A stretch of DNA of 49,936 nucleotides from UBA3006 sp031401235 (lineage in GTDB: Bacteria > Actinomycetota > Acidimicrobiia > Acidimicrobiales > Ilumatobacteraceae), in contig JANNRJ010000013.1 of the NCBI GenBank assembly GCA_031401235.1, forward strand, positions 1 through 49,936. Reading direction: 5' to 3'. The stretch's first letter is position 1. Each line of letters begins with the position of its first letter. Position numbers and translations under genes: made by a program. The notes under the pieces are model-generated. The model made no database searches. It was not told the origin of the DNA and saw only the letters and a list, made by a program, of their open reading frames with translations. This document shows, in pieces, positions 25,941 to 34,582 of the stretch.

Positions 25941-27566
25941 ATGAAGGGTTTGATGCAGGATAAGCCGCTCACGCTGGTGCATCTATTTGAGCGTGCCGAG
26001 AAGTATCACAGCGACAAGACGATCGTGACGGCTACCGCCACAAACCGGGAGCGCACGACCTATGGCGAGTGGGCGGCGCGAACAAGGCAACTCGGCGGCG
26101 TGTTGAACAAACTCGGAATTTCTGGAGATGGTCGCGTCGCCACTTTTGCGTGGAACACGGCCAGACACTTGGAATTGTATTTTGCCGCCCCGTGTACGGG
26201 ACGTGTGCTGCATACCTTGAATATTCGCTTATTCCCTGAGCAACTTACATACATTGCAAACCATGCCGAAGATGAAGTGATCTTCGTCGATCGATCTTTG
26301 TTCGCTCTTCTTAGTCCGCTACTTCCCACATTTACGACGGTAAAACATCTCGTGGTTATGGACGACGGCAAAGGCGAAGTTCCCGAATCAGTTGCCGGAA
26401 TGGAGTTGCATGACTATGAGCAATTAATGAAGGGAACACCGAGTGTGGAATTTGATGTCGCCGACGAAAACCTGGCAGCAAGTATGTGCTACACAAGCGG
26501 AACAACGGGAAATCCAAAAGGTGTTGTGTACAGCCACCGATCGACGTATCTACACACGATGGGGGCAATGACCGCAAATTCGTTGGGCGCTCGCGAAAGC
26601 GACATCATCTTGCCGGTCGTACCAATGTTTCATGCCAATGCTTGGGGTCTGGCCCATGCCGCGGTTGCATCTGGCGCCAGTTTGGTCATGCCTGGTCCTG
26701 ATCTTTCAGGAAAAGCGATCGCCAATCTCATCGTCGAAGAGAAAGTAACCGTTGCCGCTGGGGTCCCAACTATCTGGATGGCTGTATTGCCAGAACTCAA
26801 AGGCCGAGACACTTCAGCATTGCGGGCGATCCCATGTGGCGGGTCAGCGGTACCAAAAGCGCTCAGCGAGGCATATCGCGAAGTGACTGGCTTACCGATC
26901 TTGCAAGCGTGGGGAATGACCGAAACCAGTCCGATTGCAGCGGTGTGCACGATGTCAGCGGCAGATCGTCTGCTACCCGACGATGAACAAGCGGTCTTAC
27001 GTACAACAGTCGGCCAAATTAGTTTTGGCGTGGATTGCCGCGTGGTTGAACCGGGGACTTCGACTCCGGTTCCGTGGGACGGCGAGACCAGCGGCGAATT
27101 GCAATGTGCCGGCAACTGGATTGCGGCCACTTATTACAACGATGAGCGCGCCGGTGAAAGTTTTACCGTGGACGGATGGCTGCGTACGGGTGATGTCGCC
27201 ACTATGGATAGCGTTGGTCGTATTCGATTAGTCGATCGGACCAAAGATCTCATCAAATCTGGTGGTGAATGGATCAGTTCGGTTGAATTAGAAAACGAAC
27301 TGATGGCTCATCCCTTAATAAAGGAAGCCGCCGTTGTCGGCGTGCCCCATCCGCAGTGGTCCGAGCGACCGCTCGCTTGTGTGGTTTTGGAAGCCGGAGC
27401 CACGTTAAGTAGAGAAGAAATCCTCGACTTTGTCCGGCCCCGAGTCGCCAAGTGGCAAGTTCCCGACGATGTGGTGTTCATCGAGGAAGTTCCCAAAACT
27501 AGTGTTGGCAAGTTTTCCAAGAAAACATTGCGGGAACGCTTTTCCGATCACAAGTTGCCGACTTGA
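25941..27566 (+). CDS. Acyl-CoA synthetase (long-chain fatty acid-CoA ligase, FadD-like)
   Basis: Adenylate-forming ligase of 541 residues that activates a carboxylic acid with ATP and CoA. Motifs: the P-loop-like TSGTTGNPKGVVYSHRS, PMFHANAWGL, GWGMTETSP-type QAWGMTETSP, GWLRTGDVATMD, the hinge RTKDLIKSGGEWIS and the C-terminal catalytic Lys in KTSVGKFSKKTL. The ATG at 25941 has a strong GGGAGGG sequence 8 bases upstream. The closest recognisable subgroup is the medium/long-chain fatty-acid ligases, but the exact substrate cannot be read. It stands alone, divergent from the DedA-like gene. Confidence 0.93.
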   Translation: MKGLMQDKPLTLVHLFERAEKYHSDKTIVTATATNRERTTYGEWAARTRQLGGVLNKLGISGDGRVATFAWNTARHLELYFAAPCTGRVLHTLNIRLFPEQLTYIANHAEDEVIFVDRSLFALLSPLLPTFTTVKHLVVMDDGKGEVPESVAGMELHDYEQLMKGTPSVEFDVADENLAASMCYTSGTTGNPKGVVYSHRSTYLHTMGAMTANSLGARESDIILPVVPMFHANAWGLAHAAVASGASLVMPGPDLSGKAIANLIVEEKVTVAAGVPTIWMAVLPELKGRDTSALRAIPCGGSAVPKALSEAYREVTGLPILQAWGMTETSPIAAVCTMSAADRLLPDDEQAVLRTTVGQISFGVDCRVVEPGTSTPVPWDGETSGELQCAGNWIAATYYNDERAGESFTVDGWLRTGDVATMDSVGRIRLVDRTKDLIKSGGEWISSVELENELMAHPLIKEAAVVGVPHPQWSERPLACVVLEAGATLSREEILDFVRPRVAKWQVPDDVVFIEEVPKTSVGKFSKKTLRERFSDHKLPT

Positions 27567-27589
27567 TGAGTTTTGGTCTAGCCACTATC

Positions 27590-28342
27590 TCAATTAGCTA
27601 GTCGACCGGCGCCAATCACTCGTTGCAAGAAGCGCTGGGTGCGCTCGTCGCGCGGATTAGAAAAAATCGTTTGCGGCGGTCCCTGCTCGGCGATTGCTCC
27701 ATCCGAAAGAAAGCACACACGATCACTGATTTCGCGAGCAAAGGCCATTTCGTGTGTGGCGAAAAGAAGTGTTATTCCGCTGCCTTTGAGTTCACGCACG
27801 ACATCTAAAACTTCTCCAACTAATTCGGGGTCTAGCGCAGATGTGATCTCGTCGAGCAACAACACCTCAGGATTGAGGGCGAGGGCCCGAGTAATTGCAA
27901 CTCGTTGCTGTTGACCACCGGATAGCTGGTCAGGGTATGACTTCGCCTTATCACCAAGCCCAAATCGCGCCAGCAGAGTATGGGCCTGTTCGGATGCTGT
28001 CTTTCTTTCAACTCCGAGGACTTTTGTGAGGGCGAGGGTGATGTTTCGTTCCACCGTCATATGCGGAAATAGATTGAAACTCTGAAATACGATCCCGATA
28101 CGACGCCGAATTGGATTCGGATCAAGCCCAATCTCAGTGATTTCAATGTCGTCTAGGCGAATCGATCCAGAGTCAATCGGTTCAAGCAAATTGATACAGC
28201 GCAAAAGAGTTGTCTTTCCCGAACCACTAGCGCCAATGAATGAAATGACATCACCAGTGGCAACGTCGATTGAAATGTCGTCGAGAACTTGGTTTTTACC
28301 AAAAGCCTTGCTCACATTGGATACGTTCAATTTTGAAGTCAT
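27590..28342 (-). CDS. Polar amino acid ABC transporter, ATP-binding protein
   Basis: Nucleotide-binding subunit, 250 residues, of the GlnQ/HisP type. Walker A GASGSGKTTLLR, Q-loop in GIVFQSFNLFPHMT, signature LSGGQQQRVAITRALA, Walker B VLLLDEITSALDP (Ile replaces the usual Pro after DE) and H-loop ATHEMAFA are all present. It lies last in a three-gene operon: substrate-binding protein, permease, ATPase. Its ATG overlaps the permease stop by 4 bases (28339-28342). The family takes up glutamine, glutamate, arginine, cystine and similar amino acids; the substrate here is not determined. Confidence 0.95.
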   Translation of the reverse strand: MTSKLNVSNVSKAFGKNQVLDDISIDVATGDVISFIGASGSGKTTLLRCINLLEPIDSGSIRLDDIEITEIGLDPNPIRRRIGIVFQSFNLFPHMTVERNITLALTKVLGVERKTASEQAHTLLARFGLGDKAKSYPDQLSGGQQQRVAITRALALNPEVLLLDEITSALDPELVGEVLDVVRELKGSGITLLFATHEMAFAREISDRVCFLSDGAIAEQGPPQTIFSNPRDERTQRFLQRVIGAGRLAN

Positions 28343-29055
28343 CGAACACTCGTCGCGGTTGTTCGTCGTCGCTCACGAGCGAGCAACCAATCGGTAGTTC
28401 GGGTAAGTGGAATGGTGATGACAAGAAAGAGGATGGCCGCACCGATGTACGGGGTGAAGTTGGCAAACTTTGCTTTGTCGATACCGGCTTGACGCAGAAT
28501 TTCGATCGGGCCAATCAAACTCACTAGGGCCACGTCCTTTTGCAAACTCACCAGATCATTCATCAATGGCGGGACCACTCGTCGAATGGCCTGGGGCAAT
28601 ACCACATGACGCATTGTTTGGGTGCTTGAAAGTCCAAGCGATCGCGCCGCGGCACGCTGACTTTCGTGCACGCTTTCGATTCCGGCTCGAAACACTTCTG
28701 CCACATATGCGCTGTAGGTGAGACCAAGTGCCACTGAACCCCACAACAACGGACTGTTCCACGGGCGCTCAAGTCCGATTCCGGGTACGCCGAAACCGAT
28801 CAGGTAGATCCACAAAATCACGGGTACTCCGCGCATCACATCCGTGTATCCGGTGACAAACAGGCGTAGCGGAAACAGTGCCGGGTTGCGGGTATTTCGG
28901 GCCACGGCAATAAGCAATGCCACGATCAAAATTGCCGGAGTTGTCCAAACAAAGATCTTGATGTCAAGAACAAATGCGTGAAGTAGTCGGGGAAACGAAT
29001 CGACTAGGCGTTCCCAATTGAAAAATGATTGCTTAACGCGATGCCAGCGCGGCAT
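28339..29055 (-). CDS. Polar amino acid ABC transporter, permease (start unclear)
   Basis: HisM/GlnP-type inner-membrane subunit. The EAA loop that contacts the ATPase is seen as SQRAAARSLGLSSTQTMRHVVLPQAIRRVVPP. The first ATG is at 29055, giving 238 residues. However, the same frame stays open upstream to a TAG at 29200-29202 and encodes TTERQ...RRRR followed by a clear membrane helix (AIAALSTAIVIAALVFFI), which looks like the true N-terminus. No ATG, GTG or TTG exists in that extension; an ACG at 29172 with AGG 7 bases upstream, or another rare codon, may be used. It overlaps the ATPase gene by 4 bases. Confidence 0.88.
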   Translation of the reverse strand: MPRWHRVKQSFFNWERLVDSFPRLLHAFVLDIKIFVWTTPAILIVALLIAVARNTRNPALFPLRLFVTGYTDVMRGVPVILWIYLIGFGVPGIGLERPWNSPLLWGSVALGLTYSAYVAEVFRAGIESVHESQRAAARSLGLSSTQTMRHVVLPQAIRRVVPPLMNDLVSLQKDVALVSLIGPIEILRQAGIDKAKFANFTPYIGAAILFLVITIPLTRTTDWLLARERRRTTATSVR

Positions 29056-29192
29056 CCGCGGAATGAAAAAGACCAGCGCCGCAATAACAATCGCAGTGCT
29101 CAGTGCGGCAATTGCTGAACCGCGCCGGCGCTGTCGTTGTTCGAATTTTTGACGTTCAGTGGTGAGTTGCGTATATCTACCTAATTGAGTGA

Positions 29193-30074
29193 CTAGCCAA
29201 GACTAATGACTGGGGCATTCGTCTTATCAGACAACCACGTCTTCTCAATTTCGGCGAGTGTGCCGCCGTCCTTCAGAGATTGAAGTGCGATATTTACACA
29301 CTCCACCAATGGATTGCCAAGGTCGAATACGAATCCAAACTGATCAGCAGCAAAACCTTCACTTGGAGGAAATTGACCGATCACTTTTGAACCTTCAATT
29401 TCGACAGCACTGATGTAAAACGCGGTGGGCAAATCGACAACAATCGCGTCAATCTGCTTTGCTTCCATGGCCGCCTTCGCCGCAGCATTATCGTCGTACA
29501 CATACGGTTCAACCGTTGGTTTGATTACCGTATTTATGAACTCAAGACTTGTCGTACCCGACTGGACCCCAAACTTGAGGCCTTGCACATCGGCCAGAGT
29601 TGTGGCCGTTGCGGCAGCCGAATCTGCAAATCCAACGATTGCCTGATTCGTCGTATAGTACGGATCGCTAAAACTGACCGTGAGTTTGCGTTCGTCGGTG
29701 ATTGAGTATTGCTGAAGATTGAAATCAAAGTTCTTCGCCCCCGGCTGAATGGCCTCATCGAAACTGGTGCGTACCCATGAAACATCGTCATTGGCGAAAC
29801 CAAGTTCGACGGCAACCGCATATGCAACCGCGGCTTCGAAACCTTCACCACTCTCCGGTGCATCATTTTCAACCCAAGGTGAAAATGCTGGAGTTCCCGT
29901 ACCGATGACCAGAGAACCATCATTGAGCAACTTTCCCGATGTGCATTCGTTGCCACCTGTACCCCCATTAGTTGAGGAATCACTGCCTCCGCATGCCGCA
30001 AGTACCAATGCACTGGCGCAGATGAGGGGGAGGATGGAGCGAAGATGGAGTGGACTTTTGGGTGATGTTTTCAT
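29193..30074 (-). CDS. Amino acid ABC transporter substrate-binding lipoprotein
   Basis: Periplasmic/extracytoplasmic binding protein of SBP family 3 (293 residues). It has a basic N-terminus (MKTSPKSP), a hydrophobic signal, and a lipobox LVLAAC with the lipidated Cys, then a Gly/Ser-rich spacer. The body contains family 3 features: PAFSPW, DFNLQQYSITDERKLTVSFSDPYY, KFGVQSGTTSLEFI and IDAIVVDLPTAFY. I start at the ATG at 30074, since the upstream frame (to 30104) would spoil the signal peptide. It is the first gene of the transporter operon, and an inverted repeat lies 27 bases upstream. Confidence 0.93.
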   Translation of the reverse strand: MKTSPKSPLHLRSILPLICASALVLAACGGSDSSTNGGTGGNECTSGKLLNDGSLVIGTGTPAFSPWVENDAPESGEGFEAAVAYAVAVELGFANDDVSWVRTSFDEAIQPGAKNFDFNLQQYSITDERKLTVSFSDPYYTTNQAIVGFADSAAATATTLADVQGLKFGVQSGTTSLEFINTVIKPTVEPYVYDDNAAAKAAMEAKQIDAIVVDLPTAFYISAVEIEGSKVIGQFPPSEGFAADQFGFVFDLGNPLVECVNIALQSLKDGGTLAEIEKTWLSDKTNAPVISLG

Positions 30075-30100
30075 GGATGCAAGGGTACATGGAGGCATTC

Positions 30101-30115
30101 CCATATTGAGTATGG
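30101..30115. promoter_or_regulatory. Inverted repeat upstream of the ABC transporter operon
   Basis: CCATA-N5-TATGG, flanked by TTCC on the left and GGAA on the right, centred 34 bases from the SBP start codon. The position fits an operator for the transporter operon. The binding protein is unknown; the divergent TetR is one candidate, although its own repeat at 30134-30160 has a different sequence. Confidence 0.4.
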
Positions 30116-30126
30116 AAAGTAAGTGC

Positions 30127-30156
30127 TTGACATTGAGACAGTTTTAGTCTTATTGT
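30127..30156 (+). promoter_or_regulatory. Promoter of the TetR/diiron operon
   Basis: A consensus -35 box TTGACA (30127-30132), an 18-base spacer, and a -10-like TATTGT (30151-30156). Transcription would begin near 30163, at or within a few bases of the TetR start codons (30160, 30166, 30169), implying a leaderless mRNA. The promoter is overlapped by an inverted repeat. Confidence 0.5.
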
Positions 30157-30160
30157 CTCA
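30134..30160. promoter_or_regulatory. Probable TetR operator (inverted repeat)
   Basis: TGAGACA (30134-30140) and TGTCTCA (30154-30160) form a perfect 7-bp inverted repeat with a 13-base spacer; an inner AGAC...GTCT pair is also present. It covers the -10 region and the first possible start codon of the TetR gene, as expected of an autorepression site. Confidence 0.55.
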
Positions 30161-30768
30161 TGATCATGATGCAAACGACATCCGCTCCGCGATTGAGCGA
30201 AATGGAAACAAGAATTCTTGATTCGACCAAAACATGCATTGAACGCTGGGGCATGTCGCGATTCACAGTGAGTGATGTATGTGGAGTCGCAGGAGTGTCG
30301 CGCGCGACGTTGTACCGCCTGTTTCCCGGGGGCAAAGAAGTGTTGCTGGAAGCTCTGCACGTTCGACAGTTGGATGAATTCTTTGTGACTCTGCTGGCTC
30401 GCGCCCATGGTGCCCAGACTCTTGAGCAACTACTTGTCCGATGCATCGTGGCGGCAACCATTGAATTGCGTAGCGACGAACACCTCGCACTTATGTTGGC
30501 GACTGAGCCAGGTTCGACACTCACTCAGTTCACCGTCGCCGGAGTTCCGCGCATCGTACGAGTTGCCTCGTCATATGTAGTGTCGATGATGGCAGATTTT
30601 ATTTCACCAGATGAGGCCGACGAATTAGTTGAGGTGTTGGTCAGACTTGTGATTTCATATTTCCTGGCACCTTCTGAACGGTTCGACTTTACGAACGAAG
30701 AAAGCGTCACTAAGTTTCTGCGAACAAATCTCAATATCCGCGAATTCAACAAAAATACAATTCGATAA
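30160..30768 (+). CDS. TetR-family transcriptional regulator
   Basis: About 200 residues. The N-terminal helix-turn-helix is typical of TetR (FTVSDVCGVAGVSRATLYRLF, then GKEVLLEAL), followed by an all-helical ligand-binding part. Three in-frame ATGs lie at 30160, 30166 and 30169; the predicted transcription start near 30163 favours the second or third. It is followed 17 bases later by the diiron ferritin-like gene, which is its likely target, together with its own promoter. The C-terminal part includes a hydrophobic stretch, consistent with a lipophilic or acyl ligand, but this is speculative. Confidence 0.92.
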   Translation: MIMMQTTSAPRLSEMETRILDSTKTCIERWGMSRFTVSDVCGVAGVSRATLYRLFPGGKEVLLEALHVRQLDEFFVTLLARAHGAQTLEQLLVRCIVAATIELRSDEHLALMLATEPGSTLTQFTVAGVPRIVRVASSYVVSMMADFISPDEADELVEVLVRLVISYFLAPSERFDFTNEESVTKFLRTNLNIREFNKNTIR

Positions 30769-30785
30769 CTAGACAGGGGCAACAA

Positions 30786-31916
30786 ATGTCAATCAGCGAA
30801 AAAGAAAATCGAGCGATAATCGGCCGTGATCTGATCAACGATGTTGAGGGAATTCTCAGTATCCCAATGACAGATCCAAACGAGGTTGAACACATTGTGA
30901 AAAACAATGCCGATTCAATTTTTACTTGGGATTACACGCTGGCTCGACCACCACTGCGCAAGTTGTATGAAAAAGCAAAGACTGGTCAGTGGAACGGCAC
31001 GACCGACATTCCTTGGGAGACCGAAGTTGACATCGAAAAGACAATTGCCGCAGATCAAGCCTTGATCGGCTCCGGCATCGATCCAGCCTGGTACGCCGAC
31101 ACAAAACTCGCCCTCTGGGGTGACAAAGAGTGGTTGGAGTTTGGAATTCAAGGTCGTAAATGGTTGCTCTCCCAGTTTCTTCATGGCGAGCAAGGCGCGC
31201 TTATCTGCACCGCAAAAATTGTTGAGACTGTTCCGTGGTATGACGCCAAGTTGTATGCCAGCACTCAAGTTGTCGATGAGGCGCGGCATGTTGAAGTCTT
31301 CGCTCGTTATCTGGATGAAAAGATGGGTGGCGGTTATCAAGTCAATGCCCACTTGGGGCTACTCCTCGACGACATTTTGGAGGATTCGCGTTGGGATTTC
31401 ACATATCTCGGAATGCAGATCATGGTCGAAGGTTTGGCGCTGGCGGCATTCGGGTTTCTGCATCAACTGACAGCAGAGCCGCTGCTCAAGCAATTGCTTC
31501 GTTACGTCATGAGTGATGAGGCCCGCCACGTTGCCTTTGGGGTGTTGAGCCTCAAAGAGGTGTATGACGGAATGACCGATAAAGAGATGATGGATCGGCA
31601 AGTGTTCGCTTACGAAGCGGGAATCCGGATGCGGGATCGTTTCCTGCAACAGGAGGTATGGGAATACATGGGTGTCGACCCAAAGACTGTGATTCCGCTT
31701 ATCTTGAACGATCCAACTCGGACGATGTTCCAACAGATGCTGTTTTCCAAGATCGTGCCTAACTGTAAAAAGCTTGGCTTGTTGGATCGCAACGACAAGT
31801 GGCTACGCCGTCGCTATGAGGAAATGGGCGTAATCCAATTCGAAGATTGGGACAACACCGGCGATGATTATCTCAAGTTTGAACTTGGCGCTGAGGTGCC
31901 AGTTCCGTCGCAATGA
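30786..31916 (+). CDS. Ferritin-like diiron protein (R2/AurF-type oxidase or oxygenase)
   Basis: A 376-residue helical protein with a full set of carboxylate-bridged diiron ligands: E135 (HGEQGA), E165 and H168 in the first DEARH, E215 (VEGLAL), then E245 and H248 in the second DEARH. This double DEARH pattern is that of ferritin-like oxygenases and R2-like proteins. No radical Tyr can be assigned by eye. It has no signal peptide, so it is cytoplasmic. It lies 17 bases after the TetR gene and is probably regulated by it. A role in lipid or xenobiotic oxidation is a family-level inference only. Confidence 0.85.
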   Translation: MSISEKENRAIIGRDLINDVEGILSIPMTDPNEVEHIVKNNADSIFTWDYTLARPPLRKLYEKAKTGQWNGTTDIPWETEVDIEKTIAADQALIGSGIDPAWYADTKLALWGDKEWLEFGIQGRKWLLSQFLHGEQGALICTAKIVETVPWYDAKLYASTQVVDEARHVEVFARYLDEKMGGGYQVNAHLGLLLDDILEDSRWDFTYLGMQIMVEGLALAAFGFLHQLTAEPLLKQLLRYVMSDEARHVAFGVLSLKEVYDGMTDKEMMDRQVFAYEAGIRMRDRFLQQEVWEYMGVDPKTVIPLILNDPTRTMFQQMLFSKIVPNCKKLGLLDRNDKWLRRRYEEMGVIQFEDWDNTGDDYLKFELGAEVPVPSQ

Positions 31917-31929
31917 CTAACATCGTCCT

Positions 31930-32829
31930 ATGCCGCGATTCGGCCAGGTACTTACTGCAATGGTCACGCCGTTTGATACAAACGGCGCACTTGACTTGGA
32001 TGGCGTTCGCCGTTTAGCCAAATGGTTGCAGGACAACGGCAACGATGGATTAGTTGTAAGTGGTACAACTGGAGAAGCTTCCACTCTTAGCGATGACGAA
32101 AAGCTGGCTCTGTTTGCAGCGGCGGCCGAAGCTGTAACTATTCCGGTAATCGCCGGCACAGGTTCTAACGACACTGCCCATTCGATGCATCTCACCAAGC
32201 AAGCATCCAAATTGGGAATAGCCGGTGTCTTGGTCGTCGGCCCGTATTACAACCGACCCTCGCAAGCGGGTATCGAGGCTCACATGCGTGCGGTCTGTGC
32301 CCAAACGGCTCTGCCGGTAATCGTGTATGACATACCTGTGCGCACGGGGCGCAAGATCACCACCACAACACTTTTGAAGTTGGCCCGGGATGTTAATAAT
32401 TTTGTTGCGCTCAAAGATGCCGCTGGTAGTCCGGCCGAAACTGCTGTGCTGATGTCGCAAGCTCCGACCGATTTCGAGTTGTATAGCGGTGACGATAATC
32501 TCACGTTGCCATTTATGGCGGTTGGTGCAGTTGGCGTGGTTGGTGTGGCGACACATTGGAGCGCCGTCGATCACCGCGAGATGTTTGATTGTTGGGCCAA
32601 AGGTGATGTCGTTGGCGCCCACCGAGTCAATAACCGCTTGTTGGAAAGTTTTGCCTTCGAAACTGGCGATGAAAACCCGAATCCGCTTCCAACGAAGGTG
32701 ATGATGAATGTGCTCGGCCTTAATGTTGGCGAAGCGCGGCTGCCGATGGGTCCGCCAACGGCGGGTCTGGATGTACGGGCCAAGCAAGTGCTCGAGAATT
32801 TGCGTCTCGCTCGCAATTCGCAAAAATAA
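31930..32829 (+). CDS. dapA: 4-hydroxy-tetrahydrodipicolinate synthase
   Basis: Condenses pyruvate with aspartate semialdehyde in the diaminopimelate/lysine pathway. The 299-residue TIM barrel shows TAMVTPFD, the GTTGEASTLSDDE stretch, the catalytic Tyr in GPYYNRPSQAG, YDIPVRTGR, and the Schiff-base Lys in VALKDAAGS. It starts at the ATG at 31930, 13 bases after the diiron gene. The stop overlaps the rnj start (TAATG), giving the conserved actinobacterial order dapA-rnj-ftsK. Confidence 0.96.
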   Translation: MPRFGQVLTAMVTPFDTNGALDLDGVRRLAKWLQDNGNDGLVVSGTTGEASTLSDDEKLALFAAAAEAVTIPVIAGTGSNDTAHSMHLTKQASKLGIAGVLVVGPYYNRPSQAGIEAHMRAVCAQTALPVIVYDIPVRTGRKITTTTLLKLARDVNNFVALKDAAGSPAETAVLMSQAPTDFELYSGDDNLTLPFMAVGAVGVVGVATHWSAVDHREMFDCWAKGDVVGAHRVNNRLLESFAFETGDENPNPLPTKVMMNVLGLNVGEARLPMGPPTAGLDVRAKQVLENLRLARNSQK

Positions 32830-34490
32830 TGGCTGCGCCCGTCCGCATTGTCTTCCTCGGAGGGTTAGGAGAAATCGGGCGCAATTGCATGGTCGTGGAA
32901 CAAAACGATCGGTTATTGCTTATCGATTGTGGGTTGATGTTTCCCAATGCCGACATGCATGGAATCGATTTAGTTCTTCCTGATTTCACCTGGCTCCGAG
33001 CGAATTCACATCGCATTGAAGCTTGCGTGGCAACACATGGCCACGAAGATCATGTCGGCGGCCTTCAATTCTTGCTGCGCGAATTGTCCTTCCCAATTTA
33101 TGGCTCGCCGGTGACGCTTGGCTTGGCTCGTCATCGCATCGAAGAGGCAGGTCTTTTGGGAAAGACCGAGTTCATCAAGATTGTCGATAACGAGCGTCGA
33201 AAAATTGGACCGTTTGATGTCGAATTTATTCCAGTGACGCATTCGGTGCCGCAGGCCCATGCAATCGCGCTCCATACACCCCAAGGTGTCATCGTTCATT
33301 CTGGAGACTTCAAGATTGATCTCACTCCCGTCGATGATCGTCGGACCGATCTGGCACGGCTCGGTGCGCTGGCGGCTGGCGATGGAATTCGGTTGTTGAT
33401 GTTGGACAGTACAAACGCCGAAGAACGAGGTTCGGCGCCGTCGGAACGAACCGTTGGAGTAGTACTGCGACAATTGTTTGCCGAACACAAGCAACAGCGC
33501 ATTATCACGGCGAGTTTTGCCAGTCACATTCACCGCGTGCAACAAATTGCTGAAGCGGCAGTGGGTGCTGGTCGGGTTGTCGCCACCTTGGGACGATCGA
33601 TGAATAACAATGTGCGTCTCGCCCGCGACTTGGGATTGATTAAATTGCCCGATCGCAGTTTCGTTGATATCGAAGACATTGACGACTATCCACCCGAGCA
33701 GGTGTGTGTCATTTCCACTGGGTCGCAGGGTGAGCCAATGGCGGCGCTTTCACTTTTGGCACGTGGCGAAAGTAAATTCGTGAAAGTTGGACCTCAGGAC
33801 ACCGTGATTTTTTCGAGTCATGCGATACCCGGAAATGAAAGCAATGTGAATCGAGTAATCGACGGTTTGCTTCGTGCGGGGGCCGAGGTCGTGCATTCGG
33901 GAATTGCCGATGTTCATGCCACTGGTCATGCTCAAGCAGAGGACCTCAAGATGTACCTATCGATCACCGAACCGGAGTGGTTCGTTCCAATTCACGGTGA
34001 GTATCACCACATGGTGGCCAACGGGAGATTAGCTCGTGTTATGGGTGTGCCCGAACAACGGATTGTCCTATGCGAAGACGGTGATGTGATTGAGATCACC
34101 GATGACGGAATTGAGCGCACCGATCGAGTGCCGGCCGGAATGCTCTATGTGGACGGAATTGTTGGCGATGTTGGTCAAGGAGTCTTGCGCGACAGAAAAG
34201 TTTTGGCTGAGGAGGGAGTAGTTGTTGTCGTAGTCACAGTGGACGTCGGTGCGGGCAAAGTTTTGGTTGGTCCCGAAGTGATTACACGCGGCTGGGTATA
34301 TGCGCCGGAAGCCGAAGATTTGATTGACGAAGCGTGTATGGCGGTATCGGTTGCAGTTGAACGGGCACTGGGTAACGGCACGCGTGATGTTGACGCTTTG
34401 GAAAAGGAGGTTCGCCGGGCGGCTGGCAAATTTGTCTCCGAGCGAACCAAGCGTCGTCCGATGATTGTGCCAATTGTTATGGAGATGTAG
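32829..34490 (+). CDS. rnj: Ribonuclease J
   Basis: Metallo-beta-lactamase/beta-CASP nuclease with endo- and 5'-3' exoribonuclease activity in rRNA maturation and mRNA decay. The 553-residue protein has the zinc motif THGHEDHVGG near residue 70, a second His in VTHSVPQAHA, HSGDFKID, the beta-CASP motifs (GRSMNNNVRLA, STGSQGEPMAAL, SSHAIPGNE) and the His in PIHGEYHHM, followed by the C-terminal RNase J domain. Its ATG overlaps the dapA stop by one base. It is a normal full-length member. Confidence 0.96.
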   Translation: MAAPVRIVFLGGLGEIGRNCMVVEQNDRLLLIDCGLMFPNADMHGIDLVLPDFTWLRANSHRIEACVATHGHEDHVGGLQFLLRELSFPIYGSPVTLGLARHRIEEAGLLGKTEFIKIVDNERRKIGPFDVEFIPVTHSVPQAHAIALHTPQGVIVHSGDFKIDLTPVDDRRTDLARLGALAAGDGIRLLMLDSTNAEERGSAPSERTVGVVLRQLFAEHKQQRIITASFASHIHRVQQIAEAAVGAGRVVATLGRSMNNNVRLARDLGLIKLPDRSFVDIEDIDDYPPEQVCVISTGSQGEPMAALSLLARGESKFVKVGPQDTVIFSSHAIPGNESNVNRVIDGLLRAGAEVVHSGIADVHATGHAQAEDLKMYLSITEPEWFVPIHGEYHHMVANGRLARVMGVPEQRIVLCEDGDVIEITDDGIERTDRVPAGMLYVDGIVGDVGQGVLRDRKVLAEEGVVVVVVTVDVGAGKVLVGPEVITRGWVYAPEAEDLIDEACMAVSVAVERALGNGTRDVDALEKEVRRAAGKFVSERTKRRPMIVPIVMEM

Positions 34491-34582
34491 ACCTACTTAA
34501 CGAGAAACCATCTCACCCAACGTAAAACCATCCCGAATGACCATGCCCCATTTGGCTATCACCCCATTGGTACGGTGGGATC

